Shown here: positions 45,757 to 57,147 of the stretch, piece by piece
Layout of the letters: every line of letters starts with the position of its first letter
How positions within the stretch are numbered: the first letter of the stretch is position 1
Assembly: GCA_026419785.1 (NCBI GenBank)
Contig: JAODTK010005907.1
Coordinates: 1 to 64,000 of the forward strand
DNA from: Sclerodactyla briareus
Lineage: Eukaryota; Echinodermata; Holothuroidea; Dendrochirotida; Sclerodactylidae
DNA length: 64,000 nucleotides
Direction: 5' to 3'
Program-made: the position numbers and the translations under genes
The notes under the pieces: model-generated
What the model was told of the DNA's origin: nothing
The model's input: the letters and a program-made list of their open reading frames with translations, nothing else
Databases searched by the model: none

Positions 45757-46276
45757 CCAGCCTATTAACAATAGCTGTTCTAATGATTGATCGAATCCCC
45801 TGCTGCAGCTTCCTTCAGGCAGCTGCAGGCGAAAGGTCTGACTTGGTGCCTATAAGGGGAATTCAAATTGATGTCAGAGGGCTGCAGACTATTAAGAGGC
45901 TGCATCCCCTTTAGCCTATTAACAATATCAGTTCTAATGACTGATCGAATCCCCTGCTGCAGCTTCCTTCAGGCAGCTGCAGGCGAAAGGTCTGACTTGG
46001 TGCCTATAAGGGGAATTCAGATTGATGTCAGAGGGCTGCAGACTATTAAGAGGCTGCAGCCAGCCTATTAACAATAGCTGTTCTAATGATTGATCGAATC
46101 CCCTGCTGCAGCTTCCTTCAGGCAGCTGCAGGCGAAAGGTCTGACTTGGTGCCTATAAGGGGAATTCAGATTGATGTCAGAGGGCTGCAGACTATTAAGA
46201 GGCTGCAGCCAGCCTATTAACAATAGCTGTTCTAATGATCGATCAAATATCCTCCTGCAGCTCCCCTTAGGCAGCA
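45757..46276 (+). repeat. 149-bp tandem array, about 3.4 copies
   Basis: CCTATTAACAATA starts at 45,761, 45,915, 46,064 and 46,213. Units 2 and 3 differ at only about five positions, so amplification is recent. Each unit contains GCTGCAGCTTCC and GGCAGCTGCAGG, an internal inverted pair, and several CTGCAG sites. Confidence 0.96.
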
Positions 46277-47687
46277 ATAACAATAGCTAGAGAACAAAGG
46301 AATTTATGCATCAGTTGTTAACCTGATTCAAAATAAAAGGCAAATCTCCAGTTGCAACTATTTTTCACAAAATTAATTAAATACAAAAAAACACAAGTCT
46401 CCATGAAAAGCTGTTATTTATCGCCCATGCATGATATCACTAAATGCCCACGTACACATTCATTCAGGTATTCATCAATAAAGTGAATATAAACACCCAC
46501 ACCATGTCTTTGAAATCTTCACTGGGTTTCAGAACCAGTCTGATATGATTGTTTTTGTAAACTATTTGCATTCCTAACATGCCACAATAACTAGCAATAA
46601 TCCATCTGTTTCCCATTTTTTCCGGTGATCGGAATAGAGGAATCAGTGATCGGAGCTGACACCAATTATACAAACTCGAGTAGGTAGTTGCCATTAAATA
46701 GACACATAAAATATTAGACCACTCTTACCCTTTTTTCCTTGAAATGTTGATTCAACCCCCAAGAAACATCCACCTCCTAGAAAGAGAGGTCTGATAAACA
46801 TTTAGGTCATGCATTAAAACTTTTGCTGTATTTGTATTTGTCACTTTCTTACGTCAGTCACACTTTGCTATGATGGGCCTGAACATAATGCAACAATGTA
46901 ATGAGTTTTTTTTTCAAGGTCAAACTCAGAGGCAATGTGACGGATTTCCAGAACATGCTGGATTAGCATAGCACTTGACTAGTCAAATTGGTATGTTTGC
47001 TAATCATTCCACTGTTGAATTGCATCTTCTGTGAATGAACAATACATGCCAAAGTTTGGGAGATCCCAATTCTTAGCACGCATGTCTGAACAAACCTTAT
47101 TCCGTGAAGTATTCTCCGTGTTGAATGAATGTTACAACTAGGGCAATGCGGATGACAGCATTTATAGAAAGCTGGATTTTCCCAGGACTTTCATGTGGGT
47201 TTCCAAACCGAAATACATGTTATATAGGCCTAGCTGTACATGTAGTACACACATGTATAGCAACGCAACTTTGACACAAAACATATTTGTCTACACAATC
47301 CTACAAACAATGCCAAGGAGCCTTTCCTCATTGGTGCTTTATAGTACAGTTAAAAAAAAATATTGCATGCAATTCTTCAGTAATATTTTCTGGAAGACCT
47401 AAAACTTGTTTCTATTCTACTCTGTTTTCCCTCATTGACCCATGAATTAGCAGACATTGCACTTTCTGTATGCTATACACATATCCAAAGCAAACAAAAA
47501 AAAAAAAAAAAAAAAAAACACAACGACAGTGGGCCTAAATTGTTCATTTTATCAGGTCATCTATCCAGCAGTTTCTTCCATGATCTCTCGGAGAGTCACC
47601 AGATGCGGGGGTACAAGCAGCGAGGGACCCAAACAGCGACAGGATCCTGATGAAAACATAATAAAGGACCAACTTCGTAAAAAGAAA
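46277..47687. other. Stretch without a recognised gene
   Basis: AT-rich DNA with a run of 23 A at 47,496-47,518. No protein-like frame recognised. Confidence 0.4.
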
Positions 47688-47752
47688 GCAAGTATTATTT
47701 ACCATATTAATATTGTCAGGACTATTTAATAAACTTAGACCCAGACATGGGG
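47688..47752 (+). repeat. Left copy of a direct repeat flanking the DIRS element
   Basis: GCAAGTATTATTTACCATATTAATATTGTCAGGACT and CAGACATGGG match 52,330-52,402 in the same orientation, with small indels. Confidence 0.8.
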
Positions 47753-47822
47753 GCCCCCATGACCGTAGGTAGGATTGACGGACAGACATACAGGTGAGGA
47801 AAGATTAAATCGAGTGGAAATT

Positions 47823-47845
47823 CCCATCACGCCTGCGCAGTCAGT
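47823..47845. repeat. Left inverted repeat of the DIRS element
   Basis: CCCATCACGCCTGCGCAGTC matches the reverse complement of 51,930-51,953 (CCCATCCACGCATGCGCAGTC) with two small differences. Confidence 0.8.
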
Positions 47846-48234
47846 CCTGAAATTGAGACCTGAGTTGCAGGGCCCATACTAGAAGTAAAATGCTCTACGA
47901 AAAACCTATAATGCTGGAAGGGTAGGAGTGGTGGGCACATTACCCCTCCCTCTACAATTACTCACAAAACGAGGATCAAACTTCAAACAAGGTAAGGTTA
48001 TGTTTATTTTCATTTATTCGTAATGCCGTTGGAGTGATGTGGACCGTTAAAGCAAATCAGGTTTCATCAACGTTGAAAAGAGAAATTTACTCACACGTAA
48101 AGTAGAAACTTGTAGAATTCTGAACGTGAACTCACCCGTCCGCGTAACGTATATAAGATCAACATGCACGTCTGTTAAAGGAGCAATGTCTGGATGATCA
48201 TTACATTAGTCCTTCAGGACAGCCTTCAGGAACC

Positions 48235-48660
48235 CTTGGGAGCTGTGGGTTATTGGCTTGTTATAAAATCTTTGAAACGTCTCTCATTCTGCCAGATGGC
48301 ATTGCATCAAGATGTATTACTGGAACATTGGCTACGTTTGCTTTGGACGTCGCAGCTGAACGTATGGAATGTGGATTTTAAAAAGGCTGACATCTACCCT
48401 GCGGTTAGCCTAATTGTTCGCAGCCACCTTGCAAATGTTTGGCCTTACTGACCTTAACAAAAAGAGGGTGTCCGAAAACTATTAGGAGGTCTTGTCTCCA
48501 CCGCAGAACATTTGTTCATTAAGTACTCCCTCAAATATGTAAAAACTATACACAGACGTCTTTTGTAGCGGATATGCATGACTATAAGCTTTCGCCCTGT
48601 GCTGCCGGGCCGGCTTTGCTTCAACAAATCATCACACAAAAGAAAATGAATTTATGTCGT
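48235..48660 (-). pseudogene. Tyrosine recombinase of the DIRS element, frameshifted
   Basis: Reading the minus strand across frames, YHAYPLQKTSVY with RRLCIVFTYLREYLMNK (48,580-48,510) is followed by LLRSV and ARWL-like text, then VDVSLFKIH. The next block is the conserved H-x-x-R box: the His codon is at 48,371-48,373 and the Arg codon at 48,360-48,362, with two extra bases between them. Then comes SAATSKANVA and, after about 30 residues, RFYNKPI, whose Tyr codon (48,263-48,265) is the expected nucleophile position. In DIRS elements this enzyme integrates circular DNA without target duplication. Several stops and frame changes make it inactive as written. Confidence 0.85.
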
Positions 48661-48766
48661 CAACTTCCATGCATGACAGTTCAACGTATGGAAGAGCTGT
48701 TGGGATGAGCAGGAAAACAGGGAAAGTAACATGCAAGTTTTCATTGACAAGTCTTTCAGTGAAAGG

Positions 48767-50230
48767 TTATTGCGGGGAAAGCTTCCTAAGATAAAGTAAA
48801 ACTATTCGGAATCCCACCGTCTGCGTATATCTGGCACGACGGGGCAGATTGAACACTCCTCTGAAGTAACGTATAATGATGGGGTGAGTACTGATGTTTA
48901 TACTGTGACCATCCGTCAGGTAACACAATGACGATAAGCCTGTAGCAAATAAATTATTTCTGGGGTTTCCCCAATTAGTGCAGACCTTTGCAAAAACATC
49001 CGTGTTGTTCAGCATCCACTCAAGCTGATCATCGAAATGCCTAGACCTTTTTGGTCTGCAATTTCATTTTCAAATGCCAGGAAGGTATGGATTTGATCCA
49101 GATACCTCTTGATGCACCAGTCCATATGTTTTGCCCATATCATACTTACAGCCATGGATGTTCATACCTCCCATGTATTAAGATATGCTACCGATGTGGA
49201 TTGTCAAGGAAAGAAGCACATGACAATTTCTGGCATTAGCACAGAATGCCTGCAAAGCCAAAAAGATGCAATGCATCTCCAAGAGTAATTAATTTCATTA
49301 TTCTGGCTCGACTTTCTCAATTTCATTCCATCTAACCCCAACTTTTGACTTGCCAATATTGTAGCACCCTCCCATATCAGAAGCATCACTGGTTATGCAC
49401 AGAGATATGGGCCTCTCTAAGGAGTTCTGCATGCCCAGCGACATTTTAGACAACCCACATAGACCATCTAGCTGATGAAGGCTGAGGGCACATGCTTTAT
49501 CAAATGTCCAGAGTGCATCTTAATGACAACAATATCCATCTATAGTTCCCTATAATGCAATGGTCCATACTGTACACCAGGGAAAGTTTGTATAACTTGT
49601 CAATGACTGGGCTGAGACCGCTATGAATTGTTGATGATTTGCAGGAGGCAATCAACAAGCAATCTGGATGTCTTCTATCTTATCTGGCGTCAAATTGAAC
49701 TAAACATAGAACAAGAATCTATGAATAAACCAAGTAACTCATTTTTTGACACTGGGTGGTCTACTAGAGATTTCTCTGGCGTGAATGACAAAAACATAAA
49801 GTCAGGGACTGTTGCGTGTTTTGGCAAATGCTACTCAGTGCTCTGTTTTTGGTCTTTCCTATGATGATAGCATCATACTATAAGCCCCGCAATGGCAATT
49901 CCAATTGATCTCAAATAAGGAAAGGGGTGGCCTTTGTATTTTAGTAAATAGTAGGAGGCGCCGAGGTAAGTTCATTGTGGTAATGCTTTGTATTGACAAG
50001 TTGTTTTTTTTCCATGAGAATTTCAGAAAATTCTGATACTCCGGAAGTATCGGGACGAGTATAGGCATCTTTGAGTCAATAGAGGCCATTTGTAGCATTC
50101 TGCGTTATCAGAGTGATGTAGATTCAAAAGTAATTCTAATTTCCCTTTTCAACATCTTGTTAATTTCAGAATCTAAAGCACCGATTCCTCAGCAGTCAAA
50201 GAATATGGGCGAGGTGCCTAAACTTGTTTT
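48767..50230 (-). pseudogene. Reverse transcriptase-RNase H of the DIRS element, frameshifted
   Basis: Reverse-transcriptase pieces include PEYQNFLKFSWKKNNLSIQ (about 50,060-50,000) and LFTKIQRPPLSLFEI. The region of the catalytic YxDD follows at about 49,880-49,860 as YDAIIIGKTKNRALS. There the second Asp is not seen in frame, so the site is damaged. RNase H pieces are SDASDMGGCYNIGKSKVG (about 49,390-49,340), a VRWNEIEKVE block, IFLALQAFCANARNCHVLL and GGMN. The connection domain continues with FDDQLEWMLNNTDVF and NNLFATGL (49,040-48,940). The order and spacing match DIRS/Ngaro polyproteins. No methyltransferase domain was found between RNase H and the recombinase. Confidence 0.88.
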
Positions 50231-50446
50231 GTATTAGCCTGTAAATTCAGTTGTAGTAACCAGCAACAGCACCCACACATAATTATCAGATGTGAATTTA
50301 TCCAGTTGTTTCTGAAATGTTTAGTTGGCCACCTTGAAACTGCTGACATCCGACTTCAAATTTGAAGGGGTGCAGAAGCAGACCAAATATCTGCAGGTGG
50401 TAAAAAAATGAGACAATCCTCACCTCAAAACCAGACGTGGAGGTCT

Positions 50447-51624
50447 CTACTGCCTTGGAGCTTCCTGTTCACCGCAGAAGGGGTACGGCCTTCGTGGCGT
50501 CACTGCTTTGCCCTTGCGTACTGAAAAGCCTTGTGCCCTCTCTGCCCTAAAAAGGCGTGAGTGGAGATTGGAATTTTGTACCAACCAGCTGCTGATAACC
50601 TTTGTTGACTGGCTGACGGTGCCGAGTAGGGCTGTCAGCAACCTTTGCTCTTGTTCGCTTCGCTGACGCATAACCCCATCACCTTCTGCTGTTCGCTCAA
50701 GATCCTTCATTGTCTTTGCCAGGTCGTCTCCAAACAACCACTGAGTGGTTTTGATGGAGTCCTTAACAAATCTTATACCGTGGGTGAATTTCCGGCTTGA
50801 TGCGATCCTTTCTGAGGAGACTCAGCTCGAAAATAGCATTGGAAAACAAGGCAAGCATGTTTCCATCAGTGTCAGATATTTCCTGACCGTCAAGGGTATT
50901 GATTTAAGCAGTCATCCCTTCACCATTGTCGCTGCAACGCTGGAGTTGTCCAGGCCCCTGACCGGTACATTCAGGGGTCCGAGATCACTGGATTACCTTG
51001 GAACAACCAGTGGGCCCGTTTCTCTGGCTGTTGGATCTTCTCAAATGTATCTGCCATCTGCTTGTCATCGTACTTTAGATGCGAATCAAAACATTGATAC
51101 TGTTGGCTAGTCCTTCTCAATAAGCGTACCCTTTACCGCAGGTAACAAAACGTACACAAAACTGAGAGTGGAGCCTCCGCACTCTCCACTTCCGGTGTGT
51201 CTTCATCCTCGCTGCGACTTCACGCAGTTCATCCTCCCCTTGGCGTCCAATGACCCTTGGCACCCTTCCACTTGAGAACACCTTGAATTCTCAGCCAGTC
51301 CTGGCAGGCTGGTCTGCGGTTTTCCCCTCCGTAGAACCCCAATCATCTTCTCCATCATATTTTCAAGCCTTGCCCAACGATCCGGTAGGCCGCTGTCCTC
51401 TCCTGCGGCATCCGCAGTGCCGTTCGCATAGGACTGGTACTCCGAATCTGAGATTGATTTGTCAGTTTTACTTTATCTGGATTTCGACGTCTTTTTTCCC
51501 TTCCCAGCGCGATTTTTGACTTATCGCCCTTCTGTTGCATAGATCTCTGTCCCTGGGGCAGGGACGGCTCGTCCTCCATGTTTGTCCAAATTCTGATCGG
51601 CGGCCACGAAACCACGATTGTCAA
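50447..51624 (-). pseudogene. gag-like protein of the DIRS element, frameshifted
   Basis: The 5' part has a basic, low-complexity segment (GDKSKIALGREKRRRNPDK). The middle shows LNVPVRGLDNSSVAATMVKG. The 3' part (50,737-50,447) is open and reads FGDDLAKTMKDLERTAEGD, LLTALLGTVSQSTKVISSW and LVQNSNLHSRLFRAERAQG. The LFGDDL(A/P)K phrase and its position before the reverse transcriptase are typical of DIRS gag. At least four frameshifts or stops are present. An origin from another retroelement gag is less likely because of the downstream enzymes. Confidence 0.72.
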
Positions 51625-51929
51625 CAGGACCGCTAGGCCCTAACTGCACCAGTAGCAGCCGTGTTAGGCTGCTCACAACTCATCACTACGCAGTTAACAT
51701 CCTGGCTGCTATCAGAATCTTCGCCCCGGCACTTAGCTTGACCGAAAATTGTCTTGCATTTCCTCCATGCAAACAACATAAACACCTCCGCAAGAATCAC
51801 ATCCGAAAGAGAAAAACTTCCCTTCCAATAAAATAGTGTAAGATAACAAAAGATCGTAGGAATCCGAACGATATCAACGGACAATCCAGTAGAAAAGTTT
51901 CGCGACTGCTAAATGGCGCTGTGGATGAT

Positions 51930-51953
51930 ACTGACTGCGCATGCGTGGATGGG
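51930..51953. repeat. Right inverted repeat of the DIRS element
   Basis: Partner of 47,823-47,845. It lies about 300 bases upstream of the presumed gag start on the coding (minus) strand. Confidence 0.8.
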
Positions 51954-52120
51954 ATCTCACATGACTACGAACGCATTACGAAATAAAATAGACAGATACA
52001 AACACCTTTACGGTAAGTAATGTGGTATAGAGCATGTTCCTTTATTGTCCCTCATGCACTTCTCGATGAGACTGCTGTAATCTGGCCGATGTTCATTATC
52101 AGCAATAGTGCATAATGTCA

Positions 52121-52333
52121 TCAAATCAAATGCCAAAACTTCAAATGATGCTGAATTATAGGAACAATGGTTGGATCAGATTCGGGCACCGGGTCAGTTA
52201 GTCCAATTACAGTCCGATCAACCTTGTTGTGACTGATCTTGGTCTTACGATCATCTATGGCCTCGTGACAATCGTACGCTTCTAATCTTGAACAAAGATT
52301 ACAACATTTCATTGTGGAAGCACTAAGCAGCAA
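52121..52333 (-). CDS. Unidentified small open frame upstream of the DIRS element
   Basis: The frame reads STMKCCNLCSRLEAYDCHEA and RTVIGLTDPVPESDPTIVP. The CxxC pair near the start could be part of a zinc-binding fold. It lies outside the inverted repeats, so it may belong to the host or to an older element carried by the flanking direct repeat. No family recognised. Confidence 0.25.
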   Translation of the reverse strand: MLLSASTMKCCNLCSRLEAYDCHEAIDDRKTKISHNKVDRTVIGLTDPVPESDPTIVPIIQHHLKFWHLI

Positions 52334-52402
52334 GTATATTGAAGTTTATTTACCATATGAATATCGTCAGGACTAATAATCACACTCTAAACCAGGCATG
52401 GG
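52330..52402 (+). repeat. Right copy of the direct repeat flanking the DIRS element
   Basis: GCAAGTATATTG, then TTTATTTACCATATGAATAT, CGTCAGGACT and CCAGGCATGGG. It matches 47,688-47,752. Confidence 0.8.
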
Positions 52403-53029
52403 CCAACCAATGACCTGTGGGTCAAATACAGCCCAGAGGTCAGTGATGGCATGATATAGTTATTCAAAATTTACCTGTAAAAGGAACAGACAGACAGACA
52501 TAAATACGGTTTGGACGAACGAGCGGACGGACAGACAGAACGGATAGATGGATAGATGGATCGATGGATCGCTGGATAGATAGAGGGATGAGAGATAGTA
52601 CTATGGAATGACTGATCTTCTATTTATTACATTATGGGAGTAAGCCAAACCCCCAGACAAAATTCCAGTTGATCCAAGTGCACCGATATGGCACAATCAG
52701 CTATTGCGAAACTCCCTTCGTGAAGTCACAAGTGGAACCATGGGATCCCCTGTAATACAAAATCAATGTGACACATGTACTTCTGAAAACTGTGTTACAA
52801 ACCACTTCGAAGGGGCCCGACCGAAACGAATTGTTCAAAAGGTATGAACATGGAATAATAATCTGACGGGTTTTGGTTGGGGGGGGGTGTCATTCCGTGG
52901 AATACCATATTCATGTTTTCCTGTTATCATGACACAGAATTGCAGCATTCACTGTTGTTTGGAGTCTATGGTCGACCTTCGCATCATTTCCCCTGTGACA
53001 TCATAGATTCATCGAGTGGATTCAAATAA
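52403..53029. repeat. Stretch with a GACA/GATA microsatellite, no gene
   Basis: (GACA)n and (GGATAGAT)n tracts at 52,487-52,590. The hairpin end of the GATA-tailed repeats is not visible here. The remainder shows nothing recognisable. Confidence 0.7.
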
Positions 53030-53037
53030 CTCACTGC

Positions 53038-53759
53038 CCAAGGGTGGCGCCAGGGGAGTGGCTAGGGGGGGGTTATGCCCCGCCCCCGTCGGGGAAGCTG
53101 CCCCAGCCCCCCCCCCCCTGTCGGGGAATTTTTCCCATTTCGTCGTGGAGCCTGAGTGAGTACGCTAAAATTATAAACACACCCGACGAGGTCCGATTGC
53201 CCCGACAGTATAAATTTTCCCAACCTTCTTCATAACAAAAAATCCTTTAAAACTAGAAATTCCGGCGCGGTTAGCGCTCGTTCATATATTTTATCTTATT
53301 TGCAGGTTCCTCGTAAGTTGAAAGATCAGCATATCCATATTCCTACAGACTATACAAGGTGGCATAGGCAACACAAGTCGTAAGAATATCGTCGCTATGT
53401 CACTGCAGGAGAATAATGTTACAATTCTGTTGGGGAGGATGGTCGTCTGCCGTCTACCACTGTTTTGCCTTTGTGTTGATTGGTGTGCTCTCACGACGCA
53501 AATACTCCAGTTCTCAGGACATTTTTCTCTATTTTATGAGAGCGCTGAATCGAGTGGATGCCAATGAGAGACTGAGTGAACAATGCCTTCCACAATGGTG
53601 TTTTATTATCTCATTTTTTTCTCCGAGAAAAAATTTCAAAAATGAAAACATCAAAAATGCCAAGGTTGACCTGGGGGGAGGGTGAGGCTCGTATGGGAAC
53701 TTGGAACCCCCGTTGAGGGAAACTCGGACCCCCGTCGGGGAAACCTGGCGCCACCACTG
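53038..53759. mobile_element. hAT-type MITE, 722 bp, perfect 8-bp target duplication
   Basis: The left end is CCAAGGGTGGCGCCAGGGG and the reverse complement of the right end is CAGTGGTGGCGCCAGG. The octamer CTCACTGC flanks both sides exactly (53,030-53,037 and 53,760-53,767). CCCCCGTCGGGG motifs are repeated inside both ends. The interior holds no recognisable gene. Confidence 0.9.
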
Positions 53760-53767
53760 CTCACTGC

Positions 53768-56515
53768 TAGAACCCCCAATTTTGGGTTATGGGGTTTTGA
53801 AAAGTCCTAGCTTGCTTCATCTTTGCTAGTTTGAAGGATATATTCAATACATGACCATTGGACTTCCAGTTCAAAGGTCAGTGGAATTGGAATGATGCTC
53901 TCTCTAACCATTGTAGAAGAGGACAAGTTGAAACATTACCAACTCTACGAGGTGTTTCTGTAGCTTCTCCTCGGTGAGTTGGTTCCTCAGATGACTGATG
54001 CTATTCTGTGTGAAGGTCCTTCGTCAACTTTCTTTTCAACATCCCTGAAATCAATAGAACAAGTGTATGGTACCTTATAAATAGTGGTGCTTGTAGATAA
54101 GGGAAGAGCTTCCGACTCGTTATCACCATGTGAACAGGATTAGCGTTGATCAAGGGTGACCTAAAAAAAAGTGGATCGTGGCAGGGCCCAAACGTTAACT
54201 TTTGTAACACAAACATTTAAAATCACAGTATCTCATATTTGGAGCCAGAAAATATCTACAAACCAAGGACATCCGAACAAGGGACATTGTATATTTCATA
54301 TAACTGAAACAATCATCATTATACCTCTAACTAGGGATTTTTTTTTAAATATTAACAAATTTACTTGCCCACACTTGCCTAACAGCAAGGGCTTTTTTGT
54401 TCAGGGCAAGTACTGTTAGTCCATCAATTGCCCTTAATATATGGATGCCCTATGCAATTTACCAACTAGAAGACTATGTTCATACAAATTCTTACATTCG
54501 AGCAAGGGAAAAATAAGTTAAAGTCAGGCCCTGCGTGGTCGGATGGTGTTTATGTGCGTATCACATGTGAAACAGGGCTTAATGCACCAGTACCCTGGTG
54601 TAAGCTGTCATCCATGAGCAACCAAACACATATAATGTTAGCGGTTTGTCCTGGGTGGTTTGGACAGAGTTGTCAGAGGTTGTCAGGTTGACAGTGTCAG
54701 ACAGTGTCAGGCCAAGACACAAATCTGTCTTACCGATGACTCTGCCAACGTTTTTTGCATGGACAATTCTCTTGTCTTTTGAAAGGATCTATGTTGTTTG
54801 TTTGCTGAATTATTAAAGCCAGTCTCGACAGGGTTTCCCCAGGACCCCGGTTCGGACACGGAAACAAAGAGAGAAAGAGGAAGTGGGCTCCCTGGTGTAT
54901 TCTCTGATGAGATCATGTTGGGACATGGTTATAGATTCCACTGGAATTAATAGTCGAAACTCTGTTCCACTACAGATCGGGAGAACCCCTGGGAGCAACC
55001 GGATTCGAACAACTTTTGTCTAAGGGTATATAGCCTACCCTGCAGTCAAGCGCTGAGGGTGTACTGTTAAGTGCCAAACAAAACTAATGGGACAGATTGC
55101 TTGCGGCCAAAAAACAAAAAAAAATGCTGTTGCAACGAGTTTTTTCAGTGCCCAGGTGAAACAGTTATGCAGTCCAGCTCCAGTATCTGGGACATTTTGT
55201 TACAGTCTTCATATAATTTCGAATGTTATTTGAAAGGAATATGGAGGTTACGATATAAGTTCCAGTAATAGTGTAGGTCCTCTCAATACAAGTCCTCTTA
55301 TCAGAGTCCGAGTCCTCAGTCCTAATTCTAAATGTTCCTAGACCCCCTAGGACCTAGTCATTGAGAGGTCACCATCCACACCATCACTGATGATCTTTAA
55401 GGACCTAAAATTTGGTATATCCTACAAAGTAATTGTAGGCAGCTACTCCAAGGACACAGGTAATATACTGAATTCTACAACCCCAAGCTATCCGTTATTG
55501 CGGAAACAGGATTCTGATTGCCTTAATCCTAATCACGTAGCTGTCCGTTATTTTTGCAATAACAGCTAGTGTTTTTGCAATAACAGTCAGCTGTCAGAGT
55601 AACACAACAATCGAATACTTGCTCGATTTGCTGCCGTCTTAAGTAATCGCAGTACTTTTCAAACGCAAAAATAAGGTTGCGTGAGCTTTTGGAAGTTTAA
55701 TGTTTACAAGCGCAGATCTGGCTTTCAGTATACGCGCGCTTCAGAGGGCGTACGGTACTGCCTCAACAGAATACACGGGCAAAACGACGCATTGCTCGTT
55801 GCATTCATGAACGTCATGTTCACACGCGCAGAACCCTCTGGTTCGGCACATGAGCTATTATATTAACGGCACGCATGGTTCATTGTATTGCGTCTCCGTG
55901 GAAGTAAGCACAGCACGGGCGCACTGCCAACTTCTGTGGTATGGTTGCAATGCATTTACTTTTGATCTAAACGAACGCAATGTTCCCCTAGTTGGTTATT
56001 TACTGTTCAGAGATATAAAGAAAAATAGATCTAGTAGATTATAGATATCTCTAATCGCCTGGGTAATTCTTAGTTTGCGGGTTGTAGAATAGGAATAAAC
56101 TACCGCAGATCAACTTTTCCTTGTCCATGACAGTCTCGACTTTGAATTGAGCTTGATAAAACCCAGCTGCGCCTTGTTCGTTATTCACCTAAATTCAAGT
56201 CCTCGACCGTTTATATTTCGCCAGTAAAGTCTCCCAATTTGCCGTTTATTCCTCTTGAAACAATTTAGAAGAAACAAAACAAGCAATGTACTGCAAGTTG
56301 GGCAATCTTGTAGCCTGTTGTACTCTGTTGGTCCTCTGTAACCTTCGAATCAAAATTAAATTATATACGTGATTATATTACCGAAACTATACTTGTCATA
56401 TGACATGTTTCTTGATCAATTAACTACCACTACATCTTAGTGATCATAAAACATACCGACTCTCGCTCGGGTATGAACAAGCTTTCATATCCTCACTGAT
56501 TGTGAAGAGTTCATT
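53768..56515. other. Stretch without a confirmed gene
   Basis: Small frames at 54,476-54,691 and 55,681-56,044 (plus) have plausible composition. The first ends with a CPGWFGQSC string that recalls an EGF-like loop. Neither has supporting splice or domain evidence. GCAATAACAGCTAG/GCAATAACAGTCAGCTG is a short local duplication near 55,555-55,598. Confidence 0.35.
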
Positions 56516-56523
56516 TTCATGAT

Positions 56524-56867
56524 CAGGGTTGTCACCAGACCATTTGTAGAGCCGGATGATTCGTGACAGTGATGCGAGTTTTGGGGGAAGGGTTGAAGGG
56601 GAGAGTGCTTCACCTTGAAAAATTTAAATCCTGATGGTGCCTACATGCAAAATGGTGGTAACTAGAAAGGATTCTGATCCTCAAAATTCCCCTGAGATAC
56701 CCATGTTTTTACTTTTGGATCACTGAACTTTCCTAGGAGATCTGGTATTCAGTTAGGGTAAGAAGTTGTGCCGGGCGGAAAGGCTGAAATTGACCTTGAT
56801 TACCGGGCAGAAATTTTGAGAGCCGTGTAGCAACCGCCCGGCATCGCCTGGCGTCGTGACAACCCTG
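56524..56867. mobile_element. hAT-type MITE, 344 bp, perfect 8-bp target duplication
   Basis: The left end CAGGGTTGTCAC and right end GTGACAACCCTG are perfect 12-base terminal inverted repeats. TTCATGAT flanks both sides exactly (56,516-56,523 and 56,868-56,875). Non-coding. Confidence 0.93.
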
Positions 56868-56875
56868 TTCATGAT

Positions 56876-57147
56876 ATCTAGTATCTCTTTTGTCCCCACA
56901 GGTTGATTAAATGTGGGTTCCTGAAATGATGGTCTCGCCTGTTCCACCATTAGTGGACGTCTCTGTTAAGGTATTCAAATATAAAAAAGAATGGACCCAT
57001 AATGTTTTCGCTTTTGGCAAATTGGGAGTTTAGCCTCCTTAGCTGGATCCATTCTGCCCTTATTCGGAAGAACACATTCATCCGTGCAATTTGTATACAT
57101 TTATGTGAATCTGGCAGCAGTTTGATGTATTTTTCTACCCAAAACAT
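56876..57147. other. Short stretch before the large duplication
   Basis: No gene or repeat recognised. Confidence 0.4.

Larger units (their letters stand above)
47820..52015 (-). mobile_element. Decayed DIRS-superfamily (tyrosine recombinase) retrotransposon
   Basis: On the minus strand the order is gag-like, reverse transcriptase, RNase H, tyrosine recombinase, which is diagnostic of the DIRS superfamily. Short inverted repeats near the ends (47,823-47,845 and 51,930-51,953) and a second inverted pair (47,991-48,030 and 51,967-52,013) fit the inverted-terminal/internal-complement design of DIRS elements, though their order differs between the two ends. There is no integrase, LTR or poly-A. 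All reading frames are broken repeatedly. Confidence 0.85.

Noticed and set aside
45757-46276. CRISPR-like regular repeat
   Set aside because: Units are contiguous 149-bp tandem repeats with no unique spacers, and the context is eukaryotic.
54476-54691. EGF-like domain (CPGWFGQSC near the end of a 71-codon frame)
   Set aside because: Only one short cysteine motif fits, the spacing of other cysteines is wrong, and no splice sites or second domain are visible.
54983-55000. tRNA B-box-like GGATTCGAAC
   Set aside because: No A box, acceptor stem or cloverleaf can be built around it.
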